Below, in pieces: positions 48,060-57,306 of a stretch of 64,000 bases of DNA. The position numbers and the translations under genes are program-made. The notes under the pieces were generated by a model that saw only the letters and a program-made list of their open reading frames with translations, did not search any database and was not told the DNA's origin. Within the stretch, counting starts at the first letter, position 1; each line of letters starts with the position of its first letter. This DNA is from Caballeronia peredens (lineage in GTDB: Bacteria; Pseudomonadota; Gammaproteobacteria; Burkholderiales; Burkholderiaceae), in assembly GCA_001544595.2 (NCBI GenBank), contig FCOH02000009.1:62001-126000 (forward strand). Direction: 5' to 3'.

Positions 48060-48593
48060 TCAAGCGATATGCTCGTCGTGGTAGTCCGGGTGCCGCGGGT
48101 CATCTGTTGGCAAATCTTCGAGCGAAACGTGGGCTATTCCGCTGTCTGTGAGAACCTCATAGTCAGTGAAATCGTCAGTCCACCAGTCTGGGACCTCGCC
48201 CTCTGATTGCATGGCTTCCAAGACATGTCGCAGTTGAACCCAGATTGCATCGTCGCTACACGTCCATACCACATGGCGGTTCCCGTCGAGGGTCTCAATA
48301 ATGCGGCAACCGAATTCCTGCTCGTGACCGAGTCCGTAGCTTGCTAACTCTCGGCAGCAGTCAGTCAACGATTGACCACCATACCCGAGTTCGTCGCCCG
48401 CACATTTCAGTAGAAGAAGCAGAAGGTTGACCGCCGTGTCATCGCTCGACTCGAATTTTGCAATTGCCTCCTCGATAGTCGTGCATTCCGAGCGCTCGCT
48501 TTGCGCATACCAGTATCGCGCGTACGCTTCGAGCTTCTGTGCGTCGATGCTATCGCCTGTGGCTTTACCGAAAGTCGTCTTGTATTCATCGTG
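48060..48593 (-). pseudogene. Small acidic protein gene, start out of frame
   Basis: A continuous minus-strand frame of about 177 codons runs from 48593 to the stop at 48060. It begins HDEYKTTFGKATGDSIDAQK and continues through YARYWYAQSERSECTT, LLLLLLKCAGDELGYGG, RHVVWTCSDDAIW and PDWWTDDFTDYEVL to an acidic end (DDPRHPDYHDEHIA). A stop codon (48594-48596) closes it upstream and there is no ATG, GTG or TTG before codon 75. The only well-placed ATG (48587-48589, AGGT upstream) is in the wrong frame by one base. A 1-nt indel just after the start is the simple explanation. I do not recognise the family; the small acidic, Trp-rich character is immunity-protein-like. Confidence 0.6.
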
Positions 48594-49228
48594 TTACCTG
48601 TGGTTGTTGAGCTAGCCGTTATTTCCTTCACAACCCATATAGCTACCGGTTTCAACTGCTAAAATTTCGCCAGTGGAAAAAGAAATACAGCGAGGCTTGG
48701 CACTGACGATGCCCACTGGACTTTGATGAGGACCAGGCAGAAAGCTGTTGACGAGTCGCTATCGAGGGCGCGAATCAGGAGCCGCCGCTAGCTGTGTATG
48801 CGGCAGGGATGTGTTATCGAATCGAAAACTGCTAGCAACTCCAGGAATCGCACAATGCCGTTCAGCGTCACTCAACGCCGGCGCTCGCGGTGAATATGGT
48901 CAGCGATGCTCGAGCGAACCCGAGTCAGCCGCACACGGTTCCGTCGTACGCAAGCCGCGAGACAATGGATAAAAAGGAGCTGCACTGCCTTTTTCGAGGT
49001 GCAACAGGAAGCAAGCCGTCGAAAAGTCGCTGACGCGAAGGGGGATGCTTGTCCGCAATGACCATGGGTCCCAAGCAGGCCACGGTGTCTGGCCGATGGG
49101 CTTGCCGGCCTTGCAGTTGATGCGACGGAGGACGTCACCTGCTTCCAAGGCGGACACGGTCGACTGAATATAGGGGAAAGGCTGGTGAAGACTTTATAGA
49201 CAGGTTCGCGACGCTTTAGCGCCCCGCT
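48594..49228. other. Gene-free stretch before the LivK remnant
   Basis: About 635 bp with no supported gene. Frames on both strands are broken and look like decayed sequence. Confidence 0.4.
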
Positions 49229-49433
49229 CAAATCGTCGCCCCGCTCACGTTCGACGCAGCGTACATCATCGTGCACGCCGCAAAGCGTGCGAACTCAGCC
49301 GACCAAGGCGAGCGTGCTGGTAGCCATGCCGGCAACAAACTATGTCAGCATGGCGGCGGAAACACAATTCGACGCTGACGGCGACCTATTGCACCGCGTG
49401 GTCTCGATGAATGCCTACAAGGCTGGACGTTGA
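49229..49433 (+). pseudogene. C-terminal remnant of a LivK-type amino-acid binding protein
   Basis: The plus strand reads QIVAPLTFDAAYIIVHAAKR-ANSAD, then, after a 1-nt frame change near 49305, VLVAMPATNYVSMAAETQFD, then GDLLHRVVSMNAYKAGR and a stop at 49431-49433. This is the ordered C-terminal end of branched-chain amino-acid ABC transporter substrate-binding proteins. The N-terminal four fifths of the gene and any transporter genes are absent. It is a dead fragment lying 54 bp from H-NS paralogue 2. Confidence 0.75.
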
Positions 49434-49486
49434 TGGAGTCCACTCACAAACATCCGCGAGAAGGAGCGCCGCTTGCATCGACATTC

Positions 49487-50299
49487 TCACGCAGATGCAG
49501 CTCTCACTGCGTCAAGTGCCGCCGCTGTCGCTGCGGTCGTAGGCGCGACCTTGCGCGGAGTCTTTTTGCGAGCAGTAACCGTTTTTGCAGTGACGGTTGA
49601 CTTTGCCGAAGCCTTCGTCGCGGCCTTCTTCACGCCTGCAGACTTCTTGGATGCCACCGCCTCCTTGGCGCCAACCTTCTTGGTCGCAGCGCGGACCTTC
49701 GGTGCGGCGTTCGACGGGCTCGATTCGTGAGTCGCCGACGAATCTGCCGGAGCGGACGATACCTGTTCAATCAAAAACTTGGTCCGGTCTTTGGCGGAGG
49801 CCAGCCATCTCGGAGCAGGGCCGCGACCGCTCCATGTAGCTCCGGACTTCGGGTCACCATATTTCGCAGGCAACGCACCTGTTGATTGCACTTTGCGAAC
49901 CGGGGTTTTGCCGCCGCCTGCGCCGACCGTCTTTGTTGAAGACGCGGTACCGGCGCCGTCAAGGAGGAATTTCGTCCGGTCTTTCACGTCTTTAATCCAA
50001 GCGGGCGGTCGAGCATGCCCGCTCCAAGTCTCGCCGGTTTTTGGATTCAAGTATTTTGCGGGCAGCTTTCCTTTGGTAGCGGCGAGTGTCTTAAGGCCTC
50101 GACTGGCGGCAGTGCGGCCGCTTGCCTTTGCGTCTCTCTTCGCTTTCGCCTTAGCTTCGATGTCGGCGGTGGTCAACCCGTGCTTCAGCATCAATTTGCG
50201 AATCTGGTCGACCGCGGATTGTGCGTTCTTGGCCAGGAGGGCTTCCGCTTGTGCTTGCAGTTTTTTCACCCGAGCCTGAATGTTCTCGAGGGTCGTCAT
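49487..50299 (-). CDS. H-NS-like nucleoid protein with two DNA-binding domains (copy 2)
   Basis: A 270-residue paralogue of the protein at 11957-12745. The N-terminal oligomerisation segment (MTTLENIQARVKKLQAQAE ... LMLKHGLTTADIEAKAKAKR) is nearly identical. Two DNA-binding modules follow: YLNPKTGETWSGHARPPAWI (about residues 82-101) and YGDPKSGATWSGRGPAPRWL. The second has GD in place of RN at the start of the motif. The tail is Lys/Ala-rich. A ribosome site (GGAGGTGA) precedes the ATG. It sits at the left edge of the defence island, where an H-NS protein could silence horizontally acquired DNA; that link is inference. Confidence 0.9.
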   Translation of the reverse strand: MTTLENIQARVKKLQAQAEALLAKNAQSAVDQIRKLMLKHGLTTADIEAKAKAKRDAKASGRTAASRGLKTLAATKGKLPAKYLNPKTGETWSGHARPPAWIKDVKDRTKFLLDGAGTASSTKTVGAGGGKTPVRKVQSTGALPAKYGDPKSGATWSGRGPAPRWLASAKDRTKFLIEQVSSAPADSSATHESSPSNAAPKVRAATKKVGAKEAVASKKSAGVKKAATKASAKSTVTAKTVTARKKTPRKVAPTTAATAAALDAVRAASA

Positions 50300-50921
50300 G
50301 TTCACCTCCAACTGGTAACGCAATGAACTATGACCTAAGCGGCGCTACGATAGTACGGGAATTATCTAAGCGTAGTCATCGATGTAGGAGAATCGAGCGT
50401 TTTCGCAAGAGACGAGTTCACAACAGCGGAAGAATGAGGGTTGGCCCCTGGACTAACGACATGCCGACAATATGGTCGCCCGCTGAGAAAGTCATCACTT
50501 TCCCTCAAGTTCTGGGTTAGTGTGCCGATATAGCCCGGGTGGTATCCGCCAGCGCAATCAAGGATACCCCCCGTGAAACGTTGGCTTCCAAAGCTCTCCC
50601 CGGCTCGTCGGGGTCATTGGCCAATCGCGCCAGCGCGTCGCTAGACGAGGCTTGGGGCGACTTGGGCTCCCAGCGCCCAAATCGTGACTTCGCGCAGTCT
50701 CGGTTAGTCGGCGCGCGCTTGCCGCACTTGCTCTAATTCAGAAAATTTCTCCTTCGTTAAAATCTTAAAACCACCAAAAACGCCAACGAAAGCAGTATTA
50801 TTTGGGACCTGACAGCGCCCCGGACGAGGTCGCTGTGAACGAGAGAGGTCACCGTGAGCTGTCGTGCAGATGCATCACGGGGGCAGGATGTTTAAATTGA
50901 GAATAAAACTGGGCCCAGCAC
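50300..50921. other. Gap at the left edge of the defence island
   Basis: About 620 bp. At about 50735-50805 the composition turns AT-rich, and a TATTAT hexamer (50796-50801) may be the -10 of the promoter for the ABC-3C operon. No gene, tRNA or integrase was recognised. Confidence 0.4.
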
Positions 50922-52136
50922 GTGGCACAAGAGAAAAGCTTCGCCGATACAACCAGTGCTGACGATAAAAGTATCGGGTTTGACTACCAGTACTATTACT
51001 TCCTTCATCGCATCCTGAATCTAGGCGTCGGGCAAAGCGTTGGCCTCGAGATTTTGGACGACGTACACACTGAGCTAGACGCCAGCTTCATCGTTCTCTT
51101 TCAGCTTAAGCATACTGTTCGCACCAGTGCATCCGGCCTCCCCGTCGCCTTAAAGGAACTTGATTCGGACCTCTGGAAGACTCTTTACAACTGGGCGAGG
51201 ATAATCGGCGATGTCGCTGAAAGGCGTGCCACGGTCCCGGCACAGTTGAAGTTCGTCGACAAAGCAGAGTTTCATCTCGTATCGAATAAGTCCCATAGCA
51301 AGAGGAATCACTTCCTTGCCGCGCTAATCGACTTCCAGGGCGGCACGATAGAGTTTTCCGAAATCCGCGACTGCATCTTGGCCCTGCAAGGGAAAACGAC
51401 GGATGCTGAGATACAAAAGTACATCGCTGCAGTCGTGGATTTGGACGATTCGGTGCTGCAGAAATACTTGAGTAACATTCGATTCGAGCTCGGCCTTGAC
51501 GACATCATCGGGCTAGTCAAGCGCTCAATTGCAGAAACATTCATTGACGACGGGAAGATTGATTCGACTTTCGAGCGGCTCGACTCAAATATTCGCGAAG
51601 ACAACTTTATTGCTATCAAGAAAGGCGAAAAGATTGTTATCAGCTTCGAGGATTTCAGAAAGCGCTACTGGAAGATATTTGACGACGCACGTAGCAAGAA
51701 GCTTGTGCAGTATCCCTTCAAGCCGGAATTGCCGAACGATATATTCGACCAGCGTTTCATCCGCCGATTGATGGATATTTCCGTCTTATCCGCTTCCGAT
51801 GTTGAAAGTGCCGTGAAGTATACGACGCTGAAACTTCAAATCGCCAAGTATCTTGAAAAATGGGTGCAAGAAGGCTCTCTCGTTAGTGCCGACGTCTCGG
51901 ACTTGCATGACGACGTTATCACGCAATGGGAGAATGAGTTCATTCATGCGTTTGAGGGCTACGAAACCGACGAGGCGATAAAGGGAGTTGCTAAGGAAAT
52001 ACTTCGGGTATTGAGACGCGTGTCCTTCAAGTTGGGCGAAAGTAGCTTGAACATAATGCTTAGCAACGGCGAGCTGTATTACTTGTCGGACATGGGGCGC
52101 ATCGGGTGGCACAGAGATTGGGAGCAGCATGATTGA
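50922..52136 (+). CDS. ABC-3C system effector with REase-like N-terminal domain
   Basis: A 404-residue first gene of a three-gene operon. The N-terminus resembles DUF4297/PD-(D/E)xK nucleases: a helix (GFDYQYYYFLHRIL), then LEILDDVHTELD with acidic residues 46-47, and FQLKH with the Q61-x-K63 catalytic pair. The rest is alpha-helical and ends in the region that in ABC-three-component (ABC-3C) systems couples the effector to the ATPase. It is predicted to cut nucleic acid when the ATPase senses infection. The start is a GTG without a strong ribosome site. It overlaps the next gene by 8 nt, so the two are translationally coupled. Confidence 0.75.
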   Translation: MAQEKSFADTTSADDKSIGFDYQYYYFLHRILNLGVGQSVGLEILDDVHTELDASFIVLFQLKHTVRTSASGLPVALKELDSDLWKTLYNWARIIGDVAERRATVPAQLKFVDKAEFHLVSNKSHSKRNHFLAALIDFQGGTIEFSEIRDCILALQGKTTDAEIQKYIAAVVDLDDSVLQKYLSNIRFELGLDDIIGLVKRSIAETFIDDGKIDSTFERLDSNIREDNFIAIKKGEKIVISFEDFRKRYWKIFDDARSKKLVQYPFKPELPNDIFDQRFIRRLMDISVLSASDVESAVKYTTLKLQIAKYLEKWVQEGSLVSADVSDLHDDVITQWENEFIHAFEGYETDEAIKGVAKEILRVLRRVSFKLGESSLNIMLSNGELYYLSDMGRIGWHRDWEQHD

Positions 52137-52575
52137 ACGATGGTCCGGATACAACAACGTCGGAATTGGCGCCACAGCATTGTTGGCAGTTATGGCGCAC
52201 ACCCCTCGGTTGAGCCTCCCGAAAGCATTGCTGGTGATGCCCTTGGTCATGCACGACGCGACCGTGAAATACCTGGGCCACGGTGGCGTTGCATGGCGAG
52301 GCGCCGCAACACTTGCAGCTTCCCGGCCTGACCTGTTCTTCAATTTCGATTCGAGATTCGCCGAAAGTCTGGTCACGTCTGTGAACGCTATTCAACTGAT
52401 TATCGAAGCAGAGTACGTAAAGTTTGACGGCAAGCTTATTCTAGTCAACCCGGTGAAAATTGACCCAAGCTTCGGCAAGCGAGCGCAGCGGATAGCGAAG
52501 GCAGCTGAGCATATTGCCGCGCTGTTGAAAAGTCCGGTCGATGAACTATATTTGAACTTTCGGGTGAAGCTTTGA
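52129..52575 (+). CDS. ABC-3C system middle component
   Basis: A 148-residue helical protein of the three-component ABC system middle-component family. Typical blocks are NVGIGATALLAVMAHTPRLSLPKALLVMPLVMH and FDSRFAESLVTSVNAIQLII, and a late AQRIAKAAEHIAALL helix. It lies between effector and ATPase genes and is thought to bridge them physically. It overlaps its upstream neighbour by 8 nt and the downstream ATPase gene by 4 nt (TTGA), so all three products should be made in step. Confidence 0.82.
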   Translation: MIERWSGYNNVGIGATALLAVMAHTPRLSLPKALLVMPLVMHDATVKYLGHGGVAWRGAATLAASRPDLFFNFDSRFAESLVTSVNAIQLIIEAEYVKFDGKLILVNPVKIDPSFGKRAQRIAKAAEHIAALLKSPVDELYLNFRVKL

Positions 52576-54428
52576 AATTCGGATTTGATGCTATTATTTT
52601 GTGGTCGAAGACGGGTGAGCGCCGGTCTCTTGAGTTCCATCGCAATCGAGTCAATGTTCTTTCGGGTGGCAGTAAGACGGGCAAGAGCGCGTTGCTCGAC
52701 ATCATTGACTACTGCTTTCTTGCCAGCTCGCACAAGCTGCCCGACAGCATCATTAACGAGAATGTCGACTGGTACGGGCTCAAGTTCTATGTGAATGACA
52801 AGACGTTCGCGCTTGCGCGCCGGAGTCCCACTGGCAACAAGGTGGGGTCCGAGTATCACTTCTCGCCAAACGGGTTTGTACCGGATATTCCGGAGGACAA
52901 CATTCGTGAAGCTGACCTCCGGGAGCTTATTGAAAGCGAGTTTTCCATCGATGAGAAGGTGTCGATGCCATTTGGCGGAAAAGCGATAAAGAAGAACTCA
53001 AAGATTTCCTTTCGCTACTTTTTGCTGTTCAACACCATCTCGGAAGACATCATCATCAACAGCAAGACGTTCTTCGATAAGCAGGTCGAAGAGCGCTATC
53101 GGGAGGCTTTGCCGAGGATATTCGACATTGCGCTCGGAATCGACGACCTTGAGAACATCAGCGCTCGGGAGCAAAAAGAGCTGCTCGAGCGGGAACTGAG
53201 ACGGACGGAACGAAAGAACGCTCAGGTGCGCGCTGGGCGCTCGGATTTCGACGAGGAAGTCCGTGATATTGCAGTCAAGGCAGCAGAGTATGGGCTCTTC
53301 CAGGCAGACCCGAAGAGCCTCTCGCATGATGCTGTAAAGAACGCAATCAACTCGGCGGCTTCCGTTGATACCGGCAAAGCGCTAGACCGCTACGCCGAGG
53401 TGACGGCGCAGCTGTTCACGGTAGACCGGAGGCTTCGGAGGCTCAGTCAGTTCACGACGGAATACCGCGGCTACAAAGATACGTTGAAGAACGCTGAAGA
53501 TAGTCTGCTCCCCATCCAGCAGCTCCTTGCGCGGTCTACAGCGCTTGTAAAATCGGAGGTCTTCAGCGAACTCATAAGTACGCTTAAGTCGGACCTGCTG
53601 GAGGTGAAGAAGTCGACATCGCGGAGTCAGCCATTGACTGCTCAGATTAGCACCATGTCTCGGGAACTCCAGGCCGAGAAGGCAGCGTTAGAGAAGGAAT
53701 TGAGCGTCCTCCCGCAGGAGCCAGCATCATTCGCGTCTGAACGGGACAAATGGCTATTCATCGGAGAAGCGAAAGGGCGATTTCGGACGTTCGACTCGGT
53801 CAGCGGCCCCGCCGTCCTTCATCAAATTGCGGGGCCCACGGAGGACTCTCTCCAAGCGCAGATTGACGGTATCAACGTTCGTGATGTGGACGAGAAGCGG
53901 AGCGCAGTTATTTCTATGATTAACGAGATTGCGCAGGGATTGCTTGCGGATACACGCAATGCGCTGGCGAACTACGCGACCTACCTTACCGACTTTTCAT
54001 ACACCGAGAAGCGTCTGAGATTGCGCAAACCTCGTTCATCTCTGATTGAGAACGTTGGCAGCAGCTCGAACCACATGTTCTTGCATCTGCTGCAGTTCCT
54101 TGCGTTGCATGAGGTGGCGGTAAGCCACAAGTCTCCGTTCGTTCCAACCTTCCTCGTCATCGACCAGCCGAGTCGTCCGTACTACCCTAACAAGAAGGCT
54201 GACGATAAAGTTAAGCTTACGGACAGTGACAGCGAAGAGGTGGCAATTGCCTTCCAACTTCTCAATGACTTCATTGGACGCATGAACACAGAGTATGAGT
54301 CTGAGTTCCAGATAATTGTGTTCGAACACGTGCCGGCGGACACATTTGACGGCATGGAATTTGTGCACCTGCTGAAGCAGTTTCGCAATGGTGAGGCGCT
54401 GATTCCAAAGTCATGGCAACGAGGCTAA
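52572..54428 (+). CDS. ABC-3C system DUF3732 ABC ATPase
   Basis: A 618-residue SMC/RecN-like ATPase. Walker A is GGSKTGKSALLDIIDY (residues 32-47), as in DUF3732 proteins. A long alpha-helical, probably coiled-coil middle runs from about 195 to 460 (LLERELRRTERKNAQ ... LQAEKAALEKELSVL). The C-terminal Walker-B-like strand is FLVIDQPSRPYYP (about 525-537), with Gln in place of the usual Glu, which is normal for this family. The start is a TTG overlapping the middle-component stop codon. It is the predicted sensor/motor of the system. Confidence 0.88.
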   Translation: MKFGFDAIILWSKTGERRSLEFHRNRVNVLSGGSKTGKSALLDIIDYCFLASSHKLPDSIINENVDWYGLKFYVNDKTFALARRSPTGNKVGSEYHFSPNGFVPDIPEDNIREADLRELIESEFSIDEKVSMPFGGKAIKKNSKISFRYFLLFNTISEDIIINSKTFFDKQVEERYREALPRIFDIALGIDDLENISAREQKELLERELRRTERKNAQVRAGRSDFDEEVRDIAVKAAEYGLFQADPKSLSHDAVKNAINSAASVDTGKALDRYAEVTAQLFTVDRRLRRLSQFTTEYRGYKDTLKNAEDSLLPIQQLLARSTALVKSEVFSELISTLKSDLLEVKKSTSRSQPLTAQISTMSRELQAEKAALEKELSVLPQEPASFASERDKWLFIGEAKGRFRTFDSVSGPAVLHQIAGPTEDSLQAQIDGINVRDVDEKRSAVISMINEIAQGLLADTRNALANYATYLTDFSYTEKRLRLRKPRSSLIENVGSSSNHMFLHLLQFLALHEVAVSHKSPFVPTFLVIDQPSRPYYPNKKADDKVKLTDSDSEEVAIAFQLLNDFIGRMNTEYESEFQIIVFEHVPADTFDGMEFVHLLKQFRNGEALIPKSWQRG

Positions 54429-54521
54429 CGAAGCGAGCATGTCGGCTCGGCGTTGTTCGCTGCGCGCATGGAAGAAGCAACTAGCGTTGGCTTCGTTCAT
54501 TTCTTGTCTTGCGGATAGGTT

Positions 54522-56216
54522 ATGGCAGCATCCAAAAGCGGCAACAGGGGTCCGAAGTTCAGAGTGATGTTTCGACGTTCTGAGCCCACCGACGATGAGA
54601 TTCGTCCTTACACCGTTTTCGTCGTTCCGAGCGAAGGGGCGAGGACGGATTTTGGGTTTCGGACGCAGGTCGAACTGCATGTCGGGCGTCTTGACGACCT
54701 TGCGTCGATGGTTGTCAGCTCCTTTATCGGATTCATTCCCGCGTCGGCGGGCGGACCGAGCGACTTGAATGCACTGGAGTCATTGTTCGACTCCAATGGT
54801 GGTTCGGCCATCGACTCGAGCAAGGTAGGTGAGTTCTTCACCATGTTGCCTGCGCTGGACGATTACCGACGAGTTGTCGGTGTGCTGGGAACAGACATCG
54901 CCGCGCGGTTGCTGCTTGCAGTCAACGACATCGTAGCCCTGGGCGCATATGAGGCACGTTCCCCCCTGTTGAAGGCGGCGCCGGGCATGGAGGTGTTTCA
55001 GAAGTCCTTCCTGCGAACGTCGGAGTCGTTCTTCGCTTTCAAGAACGCCGGGCCAATCCTGCGAGGTACGCAGATGGAAGAGTTCGGGAACATGACGCAG
55101 CGCGTCGGGTTGCGCTTTTCGCTGGCTGGTAGCGAGCCCGAACGCCTTCTTGAATTCAATTTCGACCACGAGGCAGACTTACCGAAGCGAATCGCCGTTA
55201 TGATTGGGAAGAACGGCGTCGGAAAGAGCCTCGCGCTTGGGCAGATTGCGCGGTCAGCGTTAAGCGGGGACGACAAAGCGCTCATCGATTTGAGCAATCA
55301 GGGGCGTGTTCTTATCAATCGGCTCTTGGCGTTTGCACCGACGAACGAGTCAGCATCGGTTTTCCCGGCCGACCGACGCAAGAATGCCCGAGTATGGTAC
55401 CGAAGGTTCGCGTTGAACCGCGTTGGCCGGTCACGACGAGGAAACGGTGTGACGGACACTGTGCTTCAAGTCGCCCGTTCCGAAGAGAGGTTAGGGGGCG
55501 ACACGAGATGGCGCCTGTTCGTATCAGCGCTTACGGCAATTTCCGGATGGGAGCATTTGGCTCTACCACGCACGGACAAAACGGCGCCGCCGGTGCAGAT
55601 AGCGACGCTCCTGGACGGCCGGGAAGAAGCGGATGCGCTTGAGCTATTTGCGTCCATTGACTCGAATAGCGACCCCGTCCGGATGGTTGCCGACAAGGGG
55701 TATCTCCTCAGTAGCGGCGAAATCTCGTTTCTGCGCTTCGCAGCGCAAGCAAGTATGTTCATCGAGAATGGTTCACTGCTCCTACTCGACGAGCCAGAGA
55801 CGCACTTGCATCCGAATTTTATAAGTCAGTTCGTGGCACTGCTCGACGGGCTGCTTTCCCGTACGGGGTCTGCGGCTGTGATTGCAACGCACTCGGCTTA
55901 CTTCGTCCGGGAGGTGTTTCGAGAGCAAGTGACAGTGCTACGCACCGACGAGCAAGGGCTCCTGACGACAAGCCCGCTTCGGCTGCAAACCTTCGGTGCG
56001 GATGTTGGCTCGATTTCCTATTTCGTTTTTGGCGAGGATGAGCCTTCACGGCTCGCCGCGGAGGTCGAGGACCGATTGCTGAAGCGGTATCAGAGCTGGG
56101 AGCAACTCTATGGGCGTTACAAGCACGAGTTGTCTTCCGAGATGCTTGGGTCGCTGAGAGTGGCGTTGGAGTCAGAGAAGGACGAGCCCGCCGCGGAGCC
56201 CGACGCAGGTGAATAA
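54522..56216 (+). CDS. ABC/OLD-like ATPase of an ATPase-HNH pair
   Basis: A 564-residue ATPase. Walker A is IGKNGVGKS (residues about 228-236), the ABC signature is LSSGEISFLRF (about 396), Walker B is LLLLDEPETHLHP (about 420-432), and the H-loop is ATHS (about 456). The preceding 220 residues have no motif I recognise, and this differs from PtuA of Septu, where Walker A is near the N-terminus. The C-terminal 110 residues are charged and helical. It overlaps the HNH nuclease gene by 8 nt. The pair is predicted to be an antiphage unit in which ATPase activity gates the nuclease. Confidence 0.85.
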   Translation: MAASKSGNRGPKFRVMFRRSEPTDDEIRPYTVFVVPSEGARTDFGFRTQVELHVGRLDDLASMVVSSFIGFIPASAGGPSDLNALESLFDSNGGSAIDSSKVGEFFTMLPALDDYRRVVGVLGTDIAARLLLAVNDIVALGAYEARSPLLKAAPGMEVFQKSFLRTSESFFAFKNAGPILRGTQMEEFGNMTQRVGLRFSLAGSEPERLLEFNFDHEADLPKRIAVMIGKNGVGKSLALGQIARSALSGDDKALIDLSNQGRVLINRLLAFAPTNESASVFPADRRKNARVWYRRFALNRVGRSRRGNGVTDTVLQVARSEERLGGDTRWRLFVSALTAISGWEHLALPRTDKTAPPVQIATLLDGREEADALELFASIDSNSDPVRMVADKGYLLSSGEISFLRFAAQASMFIENGSLLLLDEPETHLHPNFISQFVALLDGLLSRTGSAAVIATHSAYFVREVFREQVTVLRTDEQGLLTTSPLRLQTFGADVGSISYFVFGEDEPSRLAAEVEDRLLKRYQSWEQLYGRYKHELSSEMLGSLRVALESEKDEPAAEPDAGE

Positions 56217-57075
56217 GCTTCCCAGGCCCGACAACAACGATGCAGCTGCCTTCCAGAACGTGGCATCCGATGCCCGGCTAGCGAGCTATCCAAATCTGCA
56301 ACCAATCGTGCCGGCGGTTCTGGCAGGATATGCGCAATACGCCGCGTCGAATGGCAATGTCGCGAGAATTGCGGGTGTGCCGATAAGCGGAGCAGAGAAG
56401 GCTTTGCTTCTCGGGCACTACAACCGGCCACCGAGAGCGCTCGCCCACATCGCGAACCTACGAAAGGACGGCGAGCACCGCGTGTGTCCCATGTGCGGGT
56501 CGCTTCACAGCGGCACGTTGGACCACATCCTGCCAAAAGAGACGCATGCTGCATTCGCCGTCTTCTCGTTGAATCTGGTCCCAGCCTGTAAGTGCAATAC
56601 TCGGCGTGGCACGACGACGACCGGCGCAGGCGTAGACGAGCGCATTCTGCATCCGTATTTTGACGAATGCCTGTCGGACCGGTTGTTGGCCGCACGCTTC
56701 GATGACTTGGGTCGCGTTCCCTCGATTAGCTTGCAGATTCTGCTCCCGCCCAACCATCCGGAATTCTCGGCAGTTTCATTTCACGTCGAACGAATCGTTG
56801 GGAAGACTTCCGTGCTGGAGTATTTGATTGAGCGCTGGACCCATCTCTGCCAGAAGCCCTCGCGAATAGTTCGTGCCTTGGCGAATGAGCCTCAAACCGC
56901 AGAAGCACTTCAAGAGATAGTGCTGAGCGACTTGCAGTTGACAGACGAGACTCATGGCGGCAAAAACAACTGGAATTCTCTTTTCCTTGCGGGCTTGCTG
57001 GATGCACATGTGCTGCAATGGCTTACAGAGCGGTTCACGACACCCGGACGCGTTTCAGGGACGCCGCTTGTTTAA
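56209..57075 (+). CDS. HNH endonuclease, PtuB-like
   Basis: A 288-residue nuclease. The HNH fold is clear: zinc knuckle CPMC (Cys93, Cys96), catalytic LDHILPK (Asp105-His106), SLNLVPAC with Asn122, and second knuckle CKCN (Cys127, Cys129, Asn130). The spacing matches PtuB-type HNH proteins. The remaining C-terminal 150 residues are of unknown fold and may bind the ATPase. The start is a GTG in the last codons of the ATPase gene, an arrangement implying translational coupling. It is probably toxic unless held by its partner. Confidence 0.82.
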   Translation: MNKLPRPDNNDAAAFQNVASDARLASYPNLQPIVPAVLAGYAQYAASNGNVARIAGVPISGAEKALLLGHYNRPPRALAHIANLRKDGEHRVCPMCGSLHSGTLDHILPKETHAAFAVFSLNLVPACKCNTRRGTTTTGAGVDERILHPYFDECLSDRLLAARFDDLGRVPSISLQILLPPNHPEFSAVSFHVERIVGKTSVLEYLIERWTHLCQKPSRIVRALANEPQTAEALQEIVLSDLQLTDETHGGKNNWNSLFLAGLLDAHVLQWLTERFTTPGRVSGTPLV

Positions 57076-57306
57076 TTACAATAAAGACCAAAGCGCAATC
57101 GCTCGTCGGAGAAGGTGACAGCAAGGTTGTCGACCAAGCGGGCGAAGCTCCAAAGCGCCTCCGCTGGTCTCAGTGACGCGCGCAGCCATGGCGATTTGCA
57201 CGGATTCGCGCGTTGCGCGAGGCATACACAATCAACGACATCAATAAGGACGAAGGCTCCGGCTGTTCGGAGCTTAGTGGGCAAAAACTGATAACAAGAA
57301 TGAACT

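Noticed and set aside
54522-57075. ATPase-HNH pair as PARIS or Gabija
   Set aside because: The partner has no TOPRIM/DUF4435 or UvrD-like helicase motifs; it is an HNH nuclease, which points to a Septu-like pair.
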